Shown one piece after another: positions 39,496 to 52,523 of a stretch of 64,000 nt of DNA. Position numbers and translations under genes: made by a program. Under the pieces are notes generated by a model. That model had not been told where the DNA came from. It ran no database searches and saw only the letters and a list, made by a program, of their open reading frames with translations. The first letter of the stretch is position 1. Every line of letters begins with the position of its first letter. This stretch comes from Aurantimonas coralicida DSM 14790 (GTDB lineage: Bacteria > Pseudomonadota > Alphaproteobacteria > Rhizobiales > Rhizobiaceae), in the NCBI RefSeq assembly GCF_000421645.1, contig NZ_ATXK01000004.1, positions 186,001 through 250,000 on the forward strand, read 5' to 3'.

Positions 39496-40161
39496 ATGGA
39501 AACCATTCTCATCATCATCCACTTGATGATCGTCGTGACGCTCGTCGTCGTCGTTCTGTTGCAGCGCTCCGAAGGCGGTGCGCTCGGCATCGGTGGCGGT
39601 GGCGGCGGCATGATGTCGGCCCGCGGTGCCGCCAATGCGCTGACCCGCACGACCGGCATCCTGGCAGCGGCGTTCTTCGTCACCTCGCTCTCCCTCGGCA
39701 TCTTGGCCCGCTACGGCGCCCAGCCGACCGACATCCTGGACCGCCTGCCGGTCAATCAGAGCGGCCAGAGTGCGCCGGCCGGTGACGGCAGCGATCAGGG
39801 TGGCAGCCTGCTGGATCAGCTGGGCGGTCTTCCCGAGCAGCCGCAGGCTCCCGCTGGCGGCGCCGCGACCGAGACGGCACCGGTCGCCGCCGACGCACCG
39901 AGCGCGGCTCCGTCGCTGCCCGACGAGGCGCCGGCAGCCCCGACCGGCGAGACCACCGCAGCTCCGGCGCAGCCGGCACCGGCGGCCGAGGAAGCGCCCG
40001 CACCGGCCACCGAGGCGGCGCCTGTCGAGGAAATTCCCGCCAATCCGGCCGAGGATGCACCGGGCGTCGAAGACGCGCCGACCGTGCCGCCCGTCGAGGA
40101 GCCGGCCGCGGGCACGACGCGTCCGTCCGACGAGCCGGCCACGCCGCAGAACGGCCAGTAG
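39496..40161 (+). CDS. secG: SecG, protein translocase subunit, with long C-terminal tail
   Basis: 221 residues from ATG at 39496. Residues 1-72 are a normal SecG: two membrane helices (about 4-22 and 50-70) joined by a Gly-rich cytoplasmic loop containing LLQRSEGGALGIGGGGGG. Residues 75-221 are a low-complexity tail of Ala, Pro, Glu and Thr, longer than the SecG core itself and probably disordered. SecG assists SecYEG during preprotein translocation. A strong terminator follows. Confidence 0.95.
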   Translation: METILIIIHLMIVVTLVVVVLLQRSEGGALGIGGGGGGMMSARGAANALTRTTGILAAAFFVTSLSLGILARYGAQPTDILDRLPVNQSGQSAPAGDGSDQGGSLLDQLGGLPEQPQAPAGGAATETAPVAADAPSAAPSLPDEAPAAPTGETTAAPAQPAPAAEEAPAPATEAAPVEEIPANPAEDAPGVEDAPTVPPVEEPAAGTTRPSDEPATPQNGQ

Positions 40162-40190
40162 CGCTTCGTTCGCCCATTGAACGTCATCGG

Positions 40191-40222
40191 CGGGGCACCT
40201 TCGGGTGCCCCGCTGGTTTTTC
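40191..40222 (+). terminator. Intrinsic terminator after secG
   Basis: A perfect nine-base stem CGGGGCACC (40191-40199) with GGTGCCCCG (40204-40212) and a TTCG tetraloop, followed by CTGGTTTTTCG. Confidence 0.85.
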
Positions 40223-40232
40223 GCATGTGTAA

Positions 40233-41906
<1,674 letters not shown>

Positions 41907-42064
41907 GCCTCTGCGGCCGTGCCGACCCGGTGCGGCTGCGTCCCCGTGACGAGCATGCCGCCCTTGGTGGAATGCCGGTTGTCGGCGCTGTCCGGCATCT
42001 GGGCTCGGCCGGGCCGGGCGCCATGCATCTGGAATTGCCGGGGGAGATCGAATAGGCCGTGACC

Positions 42065-42931
42065 ATGCGCGCGATCGATCATCTCGTCCTGTCCTTCGAT
42101 GACCTCGCCACGGCCCGCGAACGGCTGGGTGCGCTCGGCTTCACCGTTGCACCGGACGCCGTCCATCCCTTCGGCACCGGCAATGCCTGCGTGTTCCTCG
42201 CCGACGGCGTCTATCTCGAACCGCTGGCGGTCGTGGACGCGGCGGCGCAGGCCGAAGCGCTGGCGGAGGGGAATGTCTTCGTCGCGCGGGATGCTGCGTT
42301 CCGATCCGAACACAATCTGCCGGGCTTTTCGGGCCTGGCGTTCCGGTCTGCCGATGCGCTGGCCGACCGCGAGGCGCTGACGGCGCAGGATCTCGCCGAA
42401 CCGGCGACCGTCGATTTCTCCCGTACCTTCCGGCAGGGAGATGGCGCCGAGGCGACCTTGTCGTTTCGTCTCGCCTTCGCCCGCCTGCTGCCCGGATTCG
42501 TCGCGTCGCTGTTCTTCTGCGAGGCCCGCCACAGCGTCGCGCCGGATCGCTCGGCGCTGTCACGCCATGCCAACGGGGCCGACGGCCTGCTGCGCATCGT
42601 CCTCGTCGGGACGGTGGATGAGGAGACGCGGCGGCTTCTGGAGACAATCGCCGGATCGGCGCTGACAAGCGACGGCAGCGGCGGCACGACACTGACCCTG
42701 GCAAATGTCGTTCTGGAGTTCCTCACGCCGTCCCTTGCCCAGGCGCGCTACGGCGTCGCGGCCGTTGACGATCGGCTGCGGCTCGCCGGGATGGTCCTGG
42801 CGGTCGCGGATATCGAGCAGGCCCGCGCCGCGCTTGCGCCGGATGTCGTGACGGAGCGCGACGGACGCATCGTCGCCACGCTCGGTCCCGCCAGCACCCC
42901 CTTCATCGCCTTCGAGGAGAGACCATCATGA
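42065..42931 (+). CDS. VOC-superfamily (glyoxalase-like) protein
   Basis: 288 residues from ATG at 42065; a GTG two codons upstream (42059) is an alternative. The N-terminal module begins RAIDHLVLSFDDLATARERL, followed by GTGNACVFL, as in the Glyoxalase_3-type VOC domain; a second, weaker repeat fills the C-terminal half (RLRLAGMVLAVADIEQARAAL). Members bind a metal and act on varied small molecules; the substrate here cannot be told. It overlaps kdsA by four bases (ATGA), so the pair is coupled. Confidence 0.85.
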   Translation: MRAIDHLVLSFDDLATARERLGALGFTVAPDAVHPFGTGNACVFLADGVYLEPLAVVDAAAQAEALAEGNVFVARDAAFRSEHNLPGFSGLAFRSADALADREALTAQDLAEPATVDFSRTFRQGDGAEATLSFRLAFARLLPGFVASLFFCEARHSVAPDRSALSRHANGADGLLRIVLVGTVDEETRRLLETIAGSALTSDGSGGTTLTLANVVLEFLTPSLAQARYGVAAVDDRLRLAGMVLAVADIEQARAALAPDVVTERDGRIVATLGPASTPFIAFEERPS

Positions 42932-43764
42932 CAGCGCCCAACGGCACCGTCGCGGCTCGCAATACCGTGTTCGACAATTCCCGGCCCTTCGCGCTGATCG
43001 CCGGCCCATGCCAGATGGAAAGCCGGGACCACGCGATGATGATCGCGGAGAAGATGAAGCGGATCACCGACGATCTGGGCATCGGCTACGTCTTCAAGGC
43101 AAGCTTCGACAAGGCCAACCGTACCAGCCTGAAGGGCCGGCGCGGCATCGGCCTGGCCGACGCGCTGCCGGTCTTCGAGGAAGTGGCGCGGACCTTCGAC
43201 CTGCCGGTGCTGACCGACGTCCACACCGAGGAACAGTGCCGCGAGGCCGGCACGGTCTGCGACATCCTGCAGATCCCGGCGTTTCTTTGCCGGCAAACCG
43301 ATCTTCTGATCGCGGCGGCCGGAACCGGCCGGGTGGTCAACATCAAGAAGGGTCAGTTCCTGGCACCCTGGGACATGAGCAATGTGCTCGCCAAGGTCAC
43401 CGAGAGCGGCAATCCCAACGTGCTCCTGACCGAGCGCGGCGCGTCCTTCGGCTACAATACGCTGGTTTCCGATTTCCGCGCCTTGCCGATCATGGCGGGG
43501 ATGGGCGCGCCGGTGGTCTTCGACGCCACCCACTCGGTGCAGCAGCCGGGCGGGCAGGGCGGCTCGTCGGGCGGCGAGCGCCGCTTCGTCGAGACGCTGT
43601 CGCGGGCCGCCGTCGCGGTCGGCGTCGCCGGCCTGTTCATCGAGACCCATGAGGATCCGGACAACGCGCCGTCGGACGGCCCCAACATGGTGCCGCTGGA
43701 CCGCATGCCAGAGCTCCTGAAGCGCCTGCAGGCCCTGGATGCGGTGGCCAAGGGCTTCGACTGA
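42928..43764 (+). CDS. kdsA: 3-deoxy-8-phosphooctulonate synthase (KDO8P synthase)
   Basis: 278 residues from ATG at 42928 with GAGGAGAG upstream. It has the DAHP/KDO8P synthase barrel: ALIAGPCQMESRDHA, FKASFDKANRTS, TDVHTEEQC, IPAFLCRQTDLL, and DATHSVQQPGGQGGSSGG. It condenses phosphoenolpyruvate with arabinose-5-phosphate to make KDO for the LPS core. It complements the lipid A genes at 22-27 kb and precedes eno, which supplies its phosphoenolpyruvate. Confidence 0.97.
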   Translation: MTAPNGTVAARNTVFDNSRPFALIAGPCQMESRDHAMMIAEKMKRITDDLGIGYVFKASFDKANRTSLKGRRGIGLADALPVFEEVARTFDLPVLTDVHTEEQCREAGTVCDILQIPAFLCRQTDLLIAAAGTGRVVNIKKGQFLAPWDMSNVLAKVTESGNPNVLLTERGASFGYNTLVSDFRALPIMAGMGAPVVFDATHSVQQPGGQGGSSGGERRFVETLSRAAVAVGVAGLFIETHEDPDNAPSDGPNMVPLDRMPELLKRLQALDAVAKGFD

Positions 43765-45171
<1,407 letters not shown>

Positions 45172-45206
45172 AAGCCTGCCGCTTCGGCGGCGCAGAGAAC
45201 GTATGG

Positions 45207-45240
45207 AAAAAGGGCGCCAGCGAAAGCCGGCGCCCTTTTT
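45207..45240. terminator. Bidirectional terminator after eno
   Basis: AAAAAGGGCGCC (45207-45218) pairs perfectly with GGCGCCCTTTTT (45229-45240); the inner bases can add a small GC stem closed by a GAAA tetraloop. A/T tracts on both sides serve eno and the convergent FNT gene. Confidence 0.9.
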
Positions 45241-45252
45241 CGTGTCCCGCGG

Positions 45253-46167
45253 TCAGTTGCCGCGCTGATCGAGCTCGTTGACGACCTGGCCGTAGCTGAT
45301 CAGCGAGAACAGTGCGGACCCGCCGAGAACGTTGCCGAGCAGGGCCGGCAGGTAGAAGCCGACAAGCGCGTCCTCAACCGACATCCGGCCCGCGAACATC
45401 AGCGCCATCGCTTCCACCGAACCGGCCACCACATGGGCGAGGTGGAAGAGGGCGATCAGGTAGGTCAGGAGCGCGATGACCAGGAAGCCCGAGCGATCGG
45501 CCGAGGGCAGCAGCCAGACGACCGTCGCCATCAGCCAGCCCGCCGCGATGCCGCGCAGCAGCATGTAGTGGAAGGCCGGCTCCATCGCCTCGGCGGAAAG
45601 GGTGAGCGCCGCCTCGCGGATCTCCGGCGCATTGAGGACATCGTAGGCGATGCCCGCGCCGAACACCGCCGTTCCGACCATGTTGGCGGCCAGAACCACC
45701 GTCCACAGCCGCACCAGCGCCACGACGCCTTTCCAGCGTCGCCGCGCCAGGACGGGCAGGGTGGCGCTGAGGGTGATCTCGGTGAAGAGCTGCTGGCGGC
45801 CGAGAATGACGATCAGGAAACCGACCGTATAGCCCCAGGATTCCAGCAGCGGTCGCCAGGGCGCATCGGGCAGATACGCCCTGAGCGCCGCCATGGTGTA
45901 GACCGAAAAGCCGATCGACAGGCCGGCGGCAAGGCCCGACCACCAGAGGCTGGCCGTCGGCCGGGTCAGTTCGTCCTCGCCCTCTTGGCGGACGATCTCG
46001 TAGACCGCCAGCGGGCGCAGCTTCAGCCGGTCGTCGATCTGGTGCAGTTCGCCCTCGGTGAGGGTGGAGCCTTCCTTCTCGATCCGCTGTTCGGTGACGT
46101 CGTTCGAATGCCGGCGCTTGCCGGCATCATGGACGGCTTTCGCCGATGTCTGTTCATCCATGACCAT
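45253..46167 (-). CDS. Formate/nitrite transporter (FNT) family channel 1
   Basis: 304 residues from ATG at 46167 (or ATG at 46161). A charged cytoplasmic N-terminus of about 70 residues precedes six hydrophobic helices. FNT features include the half-site motif VILGRQQLFTEITLS, AANMVGTAVFGAG, and HVVAGSVEAM, where the His corresponds to the central pore histidine of FocA/NirC. It belongs to the YfdC-like branch, whose substrate is not established. It lies downstream of a paralogue on the same strand, 107 bases apart. Confidence 0.88.
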   Translation of the reverse strand: MVMDEQTSAKAVHDAGKRRHSNDVTEQRIEKEGSTLTEGELHQIDDRLKLRPLAVYEIVRQEGEDELTRPTASLWWSGLAAGLSIGFSVYTMAALRAYLPDAPWRPLLESWGYTVGFLIVILGRQQLFTEITLSATLPVLARRRWKGVVALVRLWTVVLAANMVGTAVFGAGIAYDVLNAPEIREAALTLSAEAMEPAFHYMLLRGIAAGWLMATVVWLLPSADRSGFLVIALLTYLIALFHLAHVVAGSVEAMALMFAGRMSVEDALVGFYLPALLGNVLGGSALFSLISYGQVVNELDQRGN

Positions 46168-46242
46168 CTTCGCGTTCGGTGATGCCGCCGCGGGACGGCC
46201 ATTGTCCCCAACATGGGGCCGAGCGCCCGCGACGACAGAGCC

Positions 46243-46268
46243 GGGCGGTGAACAGCGGGTCACCGCCC
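46243..46268 (-). terminator. Hairpin between the two FNT genes
   Basis: GGGCGGTGA (46243-46251) pairs perfectly with TCACCGCCC (46260-46268), seven bases beyond the stop of FNT gene 2. No T-run follows on the minus strand; it could attenuate or protect the upstream message. Confidence 0.4.
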
Positions 46269-46274
46269 TTTGCG

Positions 46275-47252
46275 TCAGCTCACCTTGGGACGCTCGCCGG
46301 GCGGCCGTCCCTTGGCGCCCAGCATCCATTCGCGCCAGGACAGGCGCTCGCCATAACGCTCGAACAGGGCCGAATCCTCGTGGGCGGCGAACTGGGAGTA
46401 GTTCAGGACGGCGACGAAAGTGACGCCGCCGATGGTGTTGCCGAGCAGGACCGGCAGCACGAACATCGGGAACAGCGGCAGGAACGCCACCTCCTCCAGC
46501 CGGAAGCTGAGGAAGAACACCTCGACCGACGAGGTGATGACGTGGAAGAAGCCGCCGACGCCGACGAAATACATCAGCAGCCAGACGAACAGGATCTTCG
46601 ACACCGTGTCGCGGCCGCCATGGACCAGCCAGACCATGGCGGCGACGATCCAGCCGGCGATGACGCCCTTGGAAAACAGCGAGAACCAGCCGGTCTCGTA
46701 GGCCTCGTGGCCCATCTCCAGGGCTCTTTCCAGCCGCTCCGGCGTCATCACGTCGAAATAGGCGAGGAGGCCGGCGGCGCCGACGGCGCCGATCATGTTG
46801 GCGACCAGCACCACAGCCCACAGGCGCAGGAGGTTGCGCAGGCTGGCGAGCTTGGTGAGGACCAGGACGACCGGCGTCAACGTGTTCTCGGTGAAGAGCT
46901 GATAGCGGCCGAGAACGATGATCAGGAAGCCGACCGGATAGAGCAGATTGCCCAACAGGCCGGGCGTCGCCTCGCCGGCGGCGTCGGTGAAGACGACGCG
47001 GGCCAGGAAGGTCAGGCCGAGCGCGCCGCCGGCGCCGATCCCGCTCCAGAAGAGATAGCGGTTGTTGGCATCGAGTTCGTCATCGGCGGTGGACAGCACC
47101 CGCGCGAAAATCTCCTCGAAGGCGAAGAAGTCCGACAGGGTCTCGCCCTCGGACGGCGCGTTGTCGAGCGAATCCTCCGGATCGGCCCGGCGCATCGCCT
47201 CCTCTTCTTCCTCGTGGCGGCGCGCCTTCGGGTCGTCCTCTTCGTGAGCCAT
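46275..47252 (-). CDS. Formate/nitrite transporter (FNT) family channel 2
   Basis: 325 residues from ATG at 47252 with GAGGATA upstream. The first 55 residues are very acidic (AHEEDDPKARRHEEEEEAMR), followed by six membrane helices with VLGRYQLFTENTLTPV, VLVANMIGAVGAAG and HVITSSVEVF, the FNT pore motifs. QLFTENT is characteristic of the YfdC-like branch. It resembles its downstream neighbour throughout the membrane part, so the pair arose by duplication, though they are well diverged. Confidence 0.88.
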   Translation of the reverse strand: MAHEEDDPKARRHEEEEEAMRRADPEDSLDNAPSEGETLSDFFAFEEIFARVLSTADDELDANNRYLFWSGIGAGGALGLTFLARVVFTDAAGEATPGLLGNLLYPVGFLIIVLGRYQLFTENTLTPVVLVLTKLASLRNLLRLWAVVLVANMIGAVGAAGLLAYFDVMTPERLERALEMGHEAYETGWFSLFSKGVIAGWIVAAMVWLVHGGRDTVSKILFVWLLMYFVGVGGFFHVITSSVEVFFLSFRLEEVAFLPLFPMFVLPVLLGNTIGGVTFVAVLNYSQFAAHEDSALFERYGERLSWREWMLGAKGRPPGERPKVS

Positions 47253-47391
47253 GCATGTATCCTCGAGTGGGGCGCGGCGGATGGGCGCCGGTGCGGCTCA
47301 TCTAGCGCCGTCGCGCGATTGCGGAAGATCGCCTGGCGGCGCCTGCGTTCGATTCCGCTGGCCAGTGCGGATTGCACCGCGCGTGGCGTGG

Positions 47392-47406
47392 TTTACGCGG
47401 CCTTAA
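47392..47406 (+). promoter_or_regulatory. Weak CtrA-like site upstream of ftsB
   Basis: TTTA (47392-47395), seven bases, TTAA (47403-47406): one mismatch from the CtrA consensus, 36 bases upstream of the ftsB start. FtsB is a division gene, but the match alone is not strong. Confidence 0.25.
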
Positions 47407-47442
47407 GCGGAACATGCGAAGGGTCGGGAAAAGGAGGGCCCG

Positions 47443-47751
47443 ATGCGCACCATCCAGAAACGTCAAAGCCGGATCGGCGGCCTCATCGTGCCGGCGATCA
47501 CCGTCAGCTTCCTCGCCTATTTCGCGATCCACGCCCATAGCGGCAAATACGGCATCGAGGCGAAGGCCGAACTGACACGCGATCTCGCGGTGAAGAGCGC
47601 GCGGCTCGACGAACTCGAGAGCCGCCGCGAACGTCTCGAACGCCGGGTGCAGCTGCTGCATGACGGGACGCTGGAACGCGACATGATCGACGAGCGGGCG
47701 CGGCGCGCGCTCAACGTGACGACGCCCGAAGAGATCGTCATCCTGCGATAG
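47443..47751 (+). CDS. ftsB: FtsB/DivIC septum formation initiator
   Basis: 102 residues from ATG at 47443 with AAAGGAGG upstream. One membrane helix (about residues 13-30) is followed by a coiled coil (about 38-76, ELESRRERLERRVQLL) and a short conserved C-terminus with DMIDERARRALN, as in the DivIC/FtsB family. It bridges FtsL and FtsQ in the divisome and activates septal peptidoglycan synthesis. Its place just upstream of pdhA is conserved in alphaproteobacteria. Confidence 0.9.
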   Translation: MRTIQKRQSRIGGLIVPAITVSFLAYFAIHAHSGKYGIEAKAELTRDLAVKSARLDELESRRERLERRVQLLHDGTLERDMIDERARRALNVTTPEEIVILR

Positions 47752-47797
47752 GTAGGCGCCGCTCGATATTGCACCTGCACAGTGATGGCGGGTTTGA

Positions 47798-47816
47798 CCG
47801 GCGGCAGTGCCGCCGG
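47798..47816 (+). terminator. Hairpin between ftsB and pdhA
   Basis: CCGGCGGC (47798-47805) pairs with GCCGCCGG (47809-47816) around AGT, 47 bases beyond ftsB. No T-run follows. Possible factor-assisted terminator. Confidence 0.35.
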
Positions 47817-47902
47817 ACGGTGTATTCCGACCCGAATTCGCACGCCAAACAACCGCCTGCGCGCACGAAAACGACCCATCATAGACTTAAACGCAATCTC
47901 GG

Positions 47903-47931
47903 TTGAATTTGCTGCATTGCAGCAAGTAAAC
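47903..47931 (+). promoter_or_regulatory. Palindromic operator upstream of pdhA, within a possible promoter
   Basis: TTGCTGCA (47909-47916), T, TGCAGCAA (47918-47925): a perfect 17-base inverted repeat containing CTGC-N3-GCAG. TTGAAT (47903-47908) abuts it on the left and GTAAAC (47926-47931) on the right, the exact spacing of -35 and -10 elements, although the -10 is poor. A better promoter lies downstream at 47961. Confidence 0.6.
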
Positions 47932-47960
47932 CGGAATTCGATTAAAGAGCGCGGCGTCGC

Positions 47961-47988
47961 TTGATGGGCGGTGCGGAGCATCTATACT
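47961..47988 (+). promoter_or_regulatory. Probable pdhA promoter
   Basis: TTGATG (47961-47966), 16 bases, TATACT (47983-47988). Transcription would begin near 47995, leaving a 43-base leader with GGAGG at 48028-48032 before the TTG start of pdhA. The palindrome at 47909 would then sit about 70-86 bases upstream of the start of transcription. Confidence 0.55.
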
Positions 47989-48037
47989 CGGGGTGAATTG
48001 TAGCCGCGAATTGGCGGATCAAGACCCGGAGGCAGCA

Positions 48038-49156
48038 TTGGCGGCCAGGCAGAGCAAGACACCCGCATCCAAGAAGGCCGCAGGCCCCTCGGGCGACGGC
48101 GCGGTTTCCACGGCGGATTCGTCCGCGGAGATCGTCAAGACGCTCGAGCATTTCGACGCGCCCGCGCCCGCAACCTTTTCCAAGGACGAGGAGATCCGCG
48201 CCTATCGCGATATGCTCCTCATCCGGCGCTTCGAGGAAAAGGCCGGCCAGCTTTACGGCATGGGCTTCATCGGCGGCTTCTGCCACCTCTATATCGGCCA
48301 GGAGGCGGTCGTCGTCGGAATGCAGATGGCGATGAAGGAAGGCGACGAGGTCGTCACCGGCTATCGCGACCACGGCCACATGCTGGCCACCGGCATGGAA
48401 GCGCGCGGCGTGATGGCCGAGCTCACCGGCCGCCGCTCGGGCTATTCCAAGGGCAAGGGCGGCTCGATGCACATGTTCTCGAAGGAGAAGAAGTTCTTCG
48501 GCGGGCACGGCATCGTCGGTGCGCAGGTGCCGATCGGCACCGGGCTGGCCTTCTCCAATCGCTACAAGGGCAATGATTCGATCGCGATCACCTATTTCGG
48601 TGACGGCGCGGCCAACCAGGGCCAGGTCTACGAGAGCTTCAACATGGCCTCGCTGTGGAAGCTGCCAGTCGTCTACGTGATCGAGAACAACCGCTACGCC
48701 ATGGGCACCTCGGTGAACCGGGCCTCGGCGGAGACGAATTTCGCCCATCGCGGCCTGTCGTTCAAGATTCCTGGCATCCAGGTCGACGGCATGGATGTGC
48801 GGGCGGTCAAGGCCGCCGGCGATCTGGCCGCCGAGCATTGCCGCTCGGGCGAGGGGCCGATCATCCTCGAGATGATGACCTATCGCTATCGCGGCCATTC
48901 CATGTCCGATCCGGCCAAGTATCGCAGCCGCGACGAGGTCCAGAAGATGCGGTCGGAATCCGATCCGATCGAACAGGTCAAGCGCCGGCTCATGGAAGAG
49001 CAGGGCATGTCCGAGGACGACGTCAAGGACATCGACAAGAAGGTCCGCGAGATCGTCGCCGACTCGGCCGATTTCGCCCAGAATGATCCCGAGCCGGACG
49101 TCTCCGAGCTGTGGACCGACATCTATGCGGACGTGCTTCCGCAGGCGGCCGAGTAG
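48038..49156 (+). CDS. pdhA: Pyruvate dehydrogenase E1 component, alpha subunit
   Basis: 372 residues from TTG at 48038, chosen because GGAGG stands five bases upstream; the frame opens at GTG 47993 but that would be at the start of transcription. After an Ala/Lys-rich N-terminus come [19 protein letters not shown], the thiamine diphosphate motif [13 protein letters not shown] with the later ENN, and the phosphorylation-loop-like [15 protein letters not shown]. With PdhB it decarboxylates pyruvate. First gene of pdhA-pdhB-(SRPBCC)-pdhC-(SGNH)-lpdA. Confidence 0.97.
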   Translation: MAARQSKTPASKKAAGPSGDGAVSTADSSAEIVKTLEHFDAPAPATFSKDEEIRAYRDMLLIRRFEEKAGQLYGMGFIGGFCHLYIGQEAVVVGMQMAMKEGDEVVTGYRDHGHMLATGMEARGVMAELTGRRSGYSKGKGGSMHMFSKEKKFFGGHGIVGAQVPIGTGLAFSNRYKGNDSIAITYFGDGAANQGQVYESFNMASLWKLPVVYVIENNRYAMGTSVNRASAETNFAHRGLSFKIPGIQVDGMDVRAVKAAGDLAAEHCRSGEGPIILEMMTYRYRGHSMSDPAKYRSRDEVQKMRSESDPIEQVKRRLMEEQGMSEDDVKDIDKKVREIVADSADFAQNDPEPDVSELWTDIYADVLPQAAE

Positions 49157-49167
49157 GGGAACCGACC

Positions 49168-50610
<1,443 letters not shown>

Positions 50611-50614
50611 TGCC

Positions 50615-51097
50615 ATGGCGAGCGGTACGGCTCATCCCGGTGCGGCAGGTGACGATGCGGGCCTTGTCCTGGTTCAGGATATCGACGCGTCGCCGGCAGC
50701 CGTCTGGGAGTGCCTGACCGAACCCGCCTGTTTCAGGAGCTGGTGGCGCGAGACCGTGGAGTTCGAGCCGCGGCTCGGCGGCCATTTGCTGGAGCCGTGG
50801 ACGGATGCCGACGGCGTCGAGCATCTGACCCGGGCCGAAGTCACCGCCTATCACCCGCCGCACGGACTGGTGATGGTCTGGGCCGACGCGGACTGGGGCT
50901 TCGACACCGTCGTGTCGGTGTCGCTGGAGTCGCTGGCGGACGGCACGCGGGTGACGATCGAACATCAGGGCTGGCAGGCTGCGCCCGAAGCGGATCGCGC
51001 GGCCCTTCTGCTCGACCACAGGAATGGCTGGTCGCATCACCTGTCCAGGCTGACCGACCACGCACACGAACATGATGCCCGGCGCAAGGGCCATTGA
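50615..51097 (+). CDS. SRPBCC (AHSA1/START-like) domain protein
   Basis: 160 residues from ATG at 50615, four bases after pdhB. The fold signature is clear: [40 protein letters not shown], and a C-terminal helix ending [10 protein letters not shown]. Such AHSA1-type proteins have a deep hydrophobic pocket for small ligands; no catalytic motif is visible. It sits between pdhB and pdhC and its end comes 13 bases before the pdhC start, so it must be made with the complex. Not a usual member of this operon. Confidence 0.85.
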   Translation: MASGTAHPGAAGDDAGLVLVQDIDASPAAVWECLTEPACFRSWWRETVEFEPRLGGHLLEPWTDADGVEHLTRAEVTAYHPPHGLVMVWADADWGFDTVVSVSLESLADGTRVTIEHQGWQAAPEADRAALLLDHRNGWSHHLSRLTDHAHEHDARRKGH

Positions 51098-51110
51098 GGA
51101 GACGTTCCGG

Positions 51111-52514
51111 ATGCCCATCAATGTGACGATGCCCGCGCTCTCGCCGACGATGGAGGAGGGCAACCTCGCCAAGTGGCTGGTGGCCGAGGGCGACACGGTT
51201 TCGGCCGGTGACATCATCGCCGAGATCGAGACCGACAAGGCGACCATGGAGGTCGAGGCCGTCGACGAGGGCAAAATTGCCAAGATCGTCGTCCCCGCCG
51301 GTACCGAAGGCGTGAAGGTCAACGCCGTCATCGCCATTCTGGCCGCCGACGGCGAGAGCGTCGAGGATGCGGCCAAGGGCGGCGGCTCGGCTGAGGGGTC
51401 GGACGACAAGGGCGGCGCGATGGTTGCCGATCCGAAGGCCGACGCTGCCGTGACCGGTTCGGAAGCCGACGCGAAGGATGCGGAAAAGCGCGGCGACAGC
51501 CGCCCAGCGGCCGATGCCAAGGGCGCGTCGTCCGGGCAGGGCGGTTCGGGCGATCGCGTCTTCGCGTCGCCGCTGGCGCGCCGGCTCGCCAAGGATGCCG
51601 GGCTCGATCTTGGCGCGGTGCAGGGCTCCGGTCCGCACGGTAGGATCGTCAAGGCCGACATCGAGAGCGCGAAGGCATCGGGCAGCGCCCGCAAGGCTGC
51701 CGATGCGCCGGCTGCCAAGAGCGAGGCCGCGCCGGCCCCGGCAGCGGCGCCTGTCGCCAAGGGCACCAGCGACGAGGCCGTTCTCAAGCTGTTCGAAGAG
51801 GGCTCCTACGAGAAGATACCGCATGACGGCATGCGCAAGACCATCGCCAAGCGCCTGGTCGAGGCCAAGTCCACGGTCCCGCATTTCTACCTGACGCTCG
51901 ACTGCGAGCTCGACGCACTCCTGGCACTGCGCAAGCAGCTCAACGAGGCGGCGCCGATGATCAAGACCGATGCGGGCGACAAGCCGGCCTACAAGCTGTC
52001 GGTCAACGACATGATCATCAAGGCGATGGCGCTGGCGCTGAAGGCGGTGCCGACGGCCAACGTGTCCTGGACCGAGTCGGCCATGCTGCAGCACAAGCAC
52101 GCCGATGTCGGCGTCGCGGTGTCGATCGAGGGCGGCCTGATCACCCCGATCATCCGGCGCGCAGAGGAGAAGACGCTCTCGGCGATCTCCAACGAGATGA
52201 AGGACCTGGCCAAGCGCGCCCGGGCCCGCAAGCTGAAGCCCGAGGAATATCAGGGCGGCACCACGGCCGTCTCCAATCTCGGCATGTTCGGCATCAAGGA
52301 CTTCGCCGCGGTGATCAATCCGCCCCATGCGACGATCCTGGCAGTCGGCGCCGGCGAGCAGCGCGCGGTGGTCAAGAACGGCGCCGTGACCGTCGCCACC
52401 ATGATGAGCGTGACCCTGTCGACCGACCACCGGGCGGTGGACGGCGCGCTGGGTGCCGAACTGGCGGTGGCGTTCAAGCAGCTGATCGAAAACCCGATGT
52501 CGATGCTGGTCTAG
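51111..52514 (+). CDS. pdhC: Dihydrolipoamide acetyltransferase (E2) of pyruvate dehydrogenase
   Basis: 467 residues from ATG at 51111 with GAGGAGA upstream. Domain order: lipoyl domain (1-80, Lys in [13 protein letters not shown]), an acidic linker, the E3/E1-binding domain (about 145-182, [15 protein letters not shown]), an Ala/Pro linker, and the acyltransferase domain from about 230 with the active-site HRAVDG (His440, Asp444). It forms the core of the complex and makes acetyl-CoA. Confidence 0.97.
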   Translation: MPINVTMPALSPTMEEGNLAKWLVAEGDTVSAGDIIAEIETDKATMEVEAVDEGKIAKIVVPAGTEGVKVNAVIAILAADGESVEDAAKGGGSAEGSDDKGGAMVADPKADAAVTGSEADAKDAEKRGDSRPAADAKGASSGQGGSGDRVFASPLARRLAKDAGLDLGAVQGSGPHGRIVKADIESAKASGSARKAADAPAAKSEAAPAPAAAPVAKGTSDEAVLKLFEEGSYEKIPHDGMRKTIAKRLVEAKSTVPHFYLTLDCELDALLALRKQLNEAAPMIKTDAGDKPAYKLSVNDMIIKAMALALKAVPTANVSWTESAMLQHKHADVGVAVSIEGGLITPIIRRAEEKTLSAISNEMKDLAKRARARKLKPEEYQGGTTAVSNLGMFGIKDFAAVINPPHATILAVGAGEQRAVVKNGAVTVATMMSVTLSTDHRAVDGALGAELAVAFKQLIENPMSMLV

Positions 52515-52523
52515 GGCGGGCCG

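Noticed and set aside
47993-48037. GTG at 47993 as the pdhA start
   Set aside because: It would lie at the predicted start of transcription and has no ribosome-binding site, while TTG at 48038 follows GGAGG.
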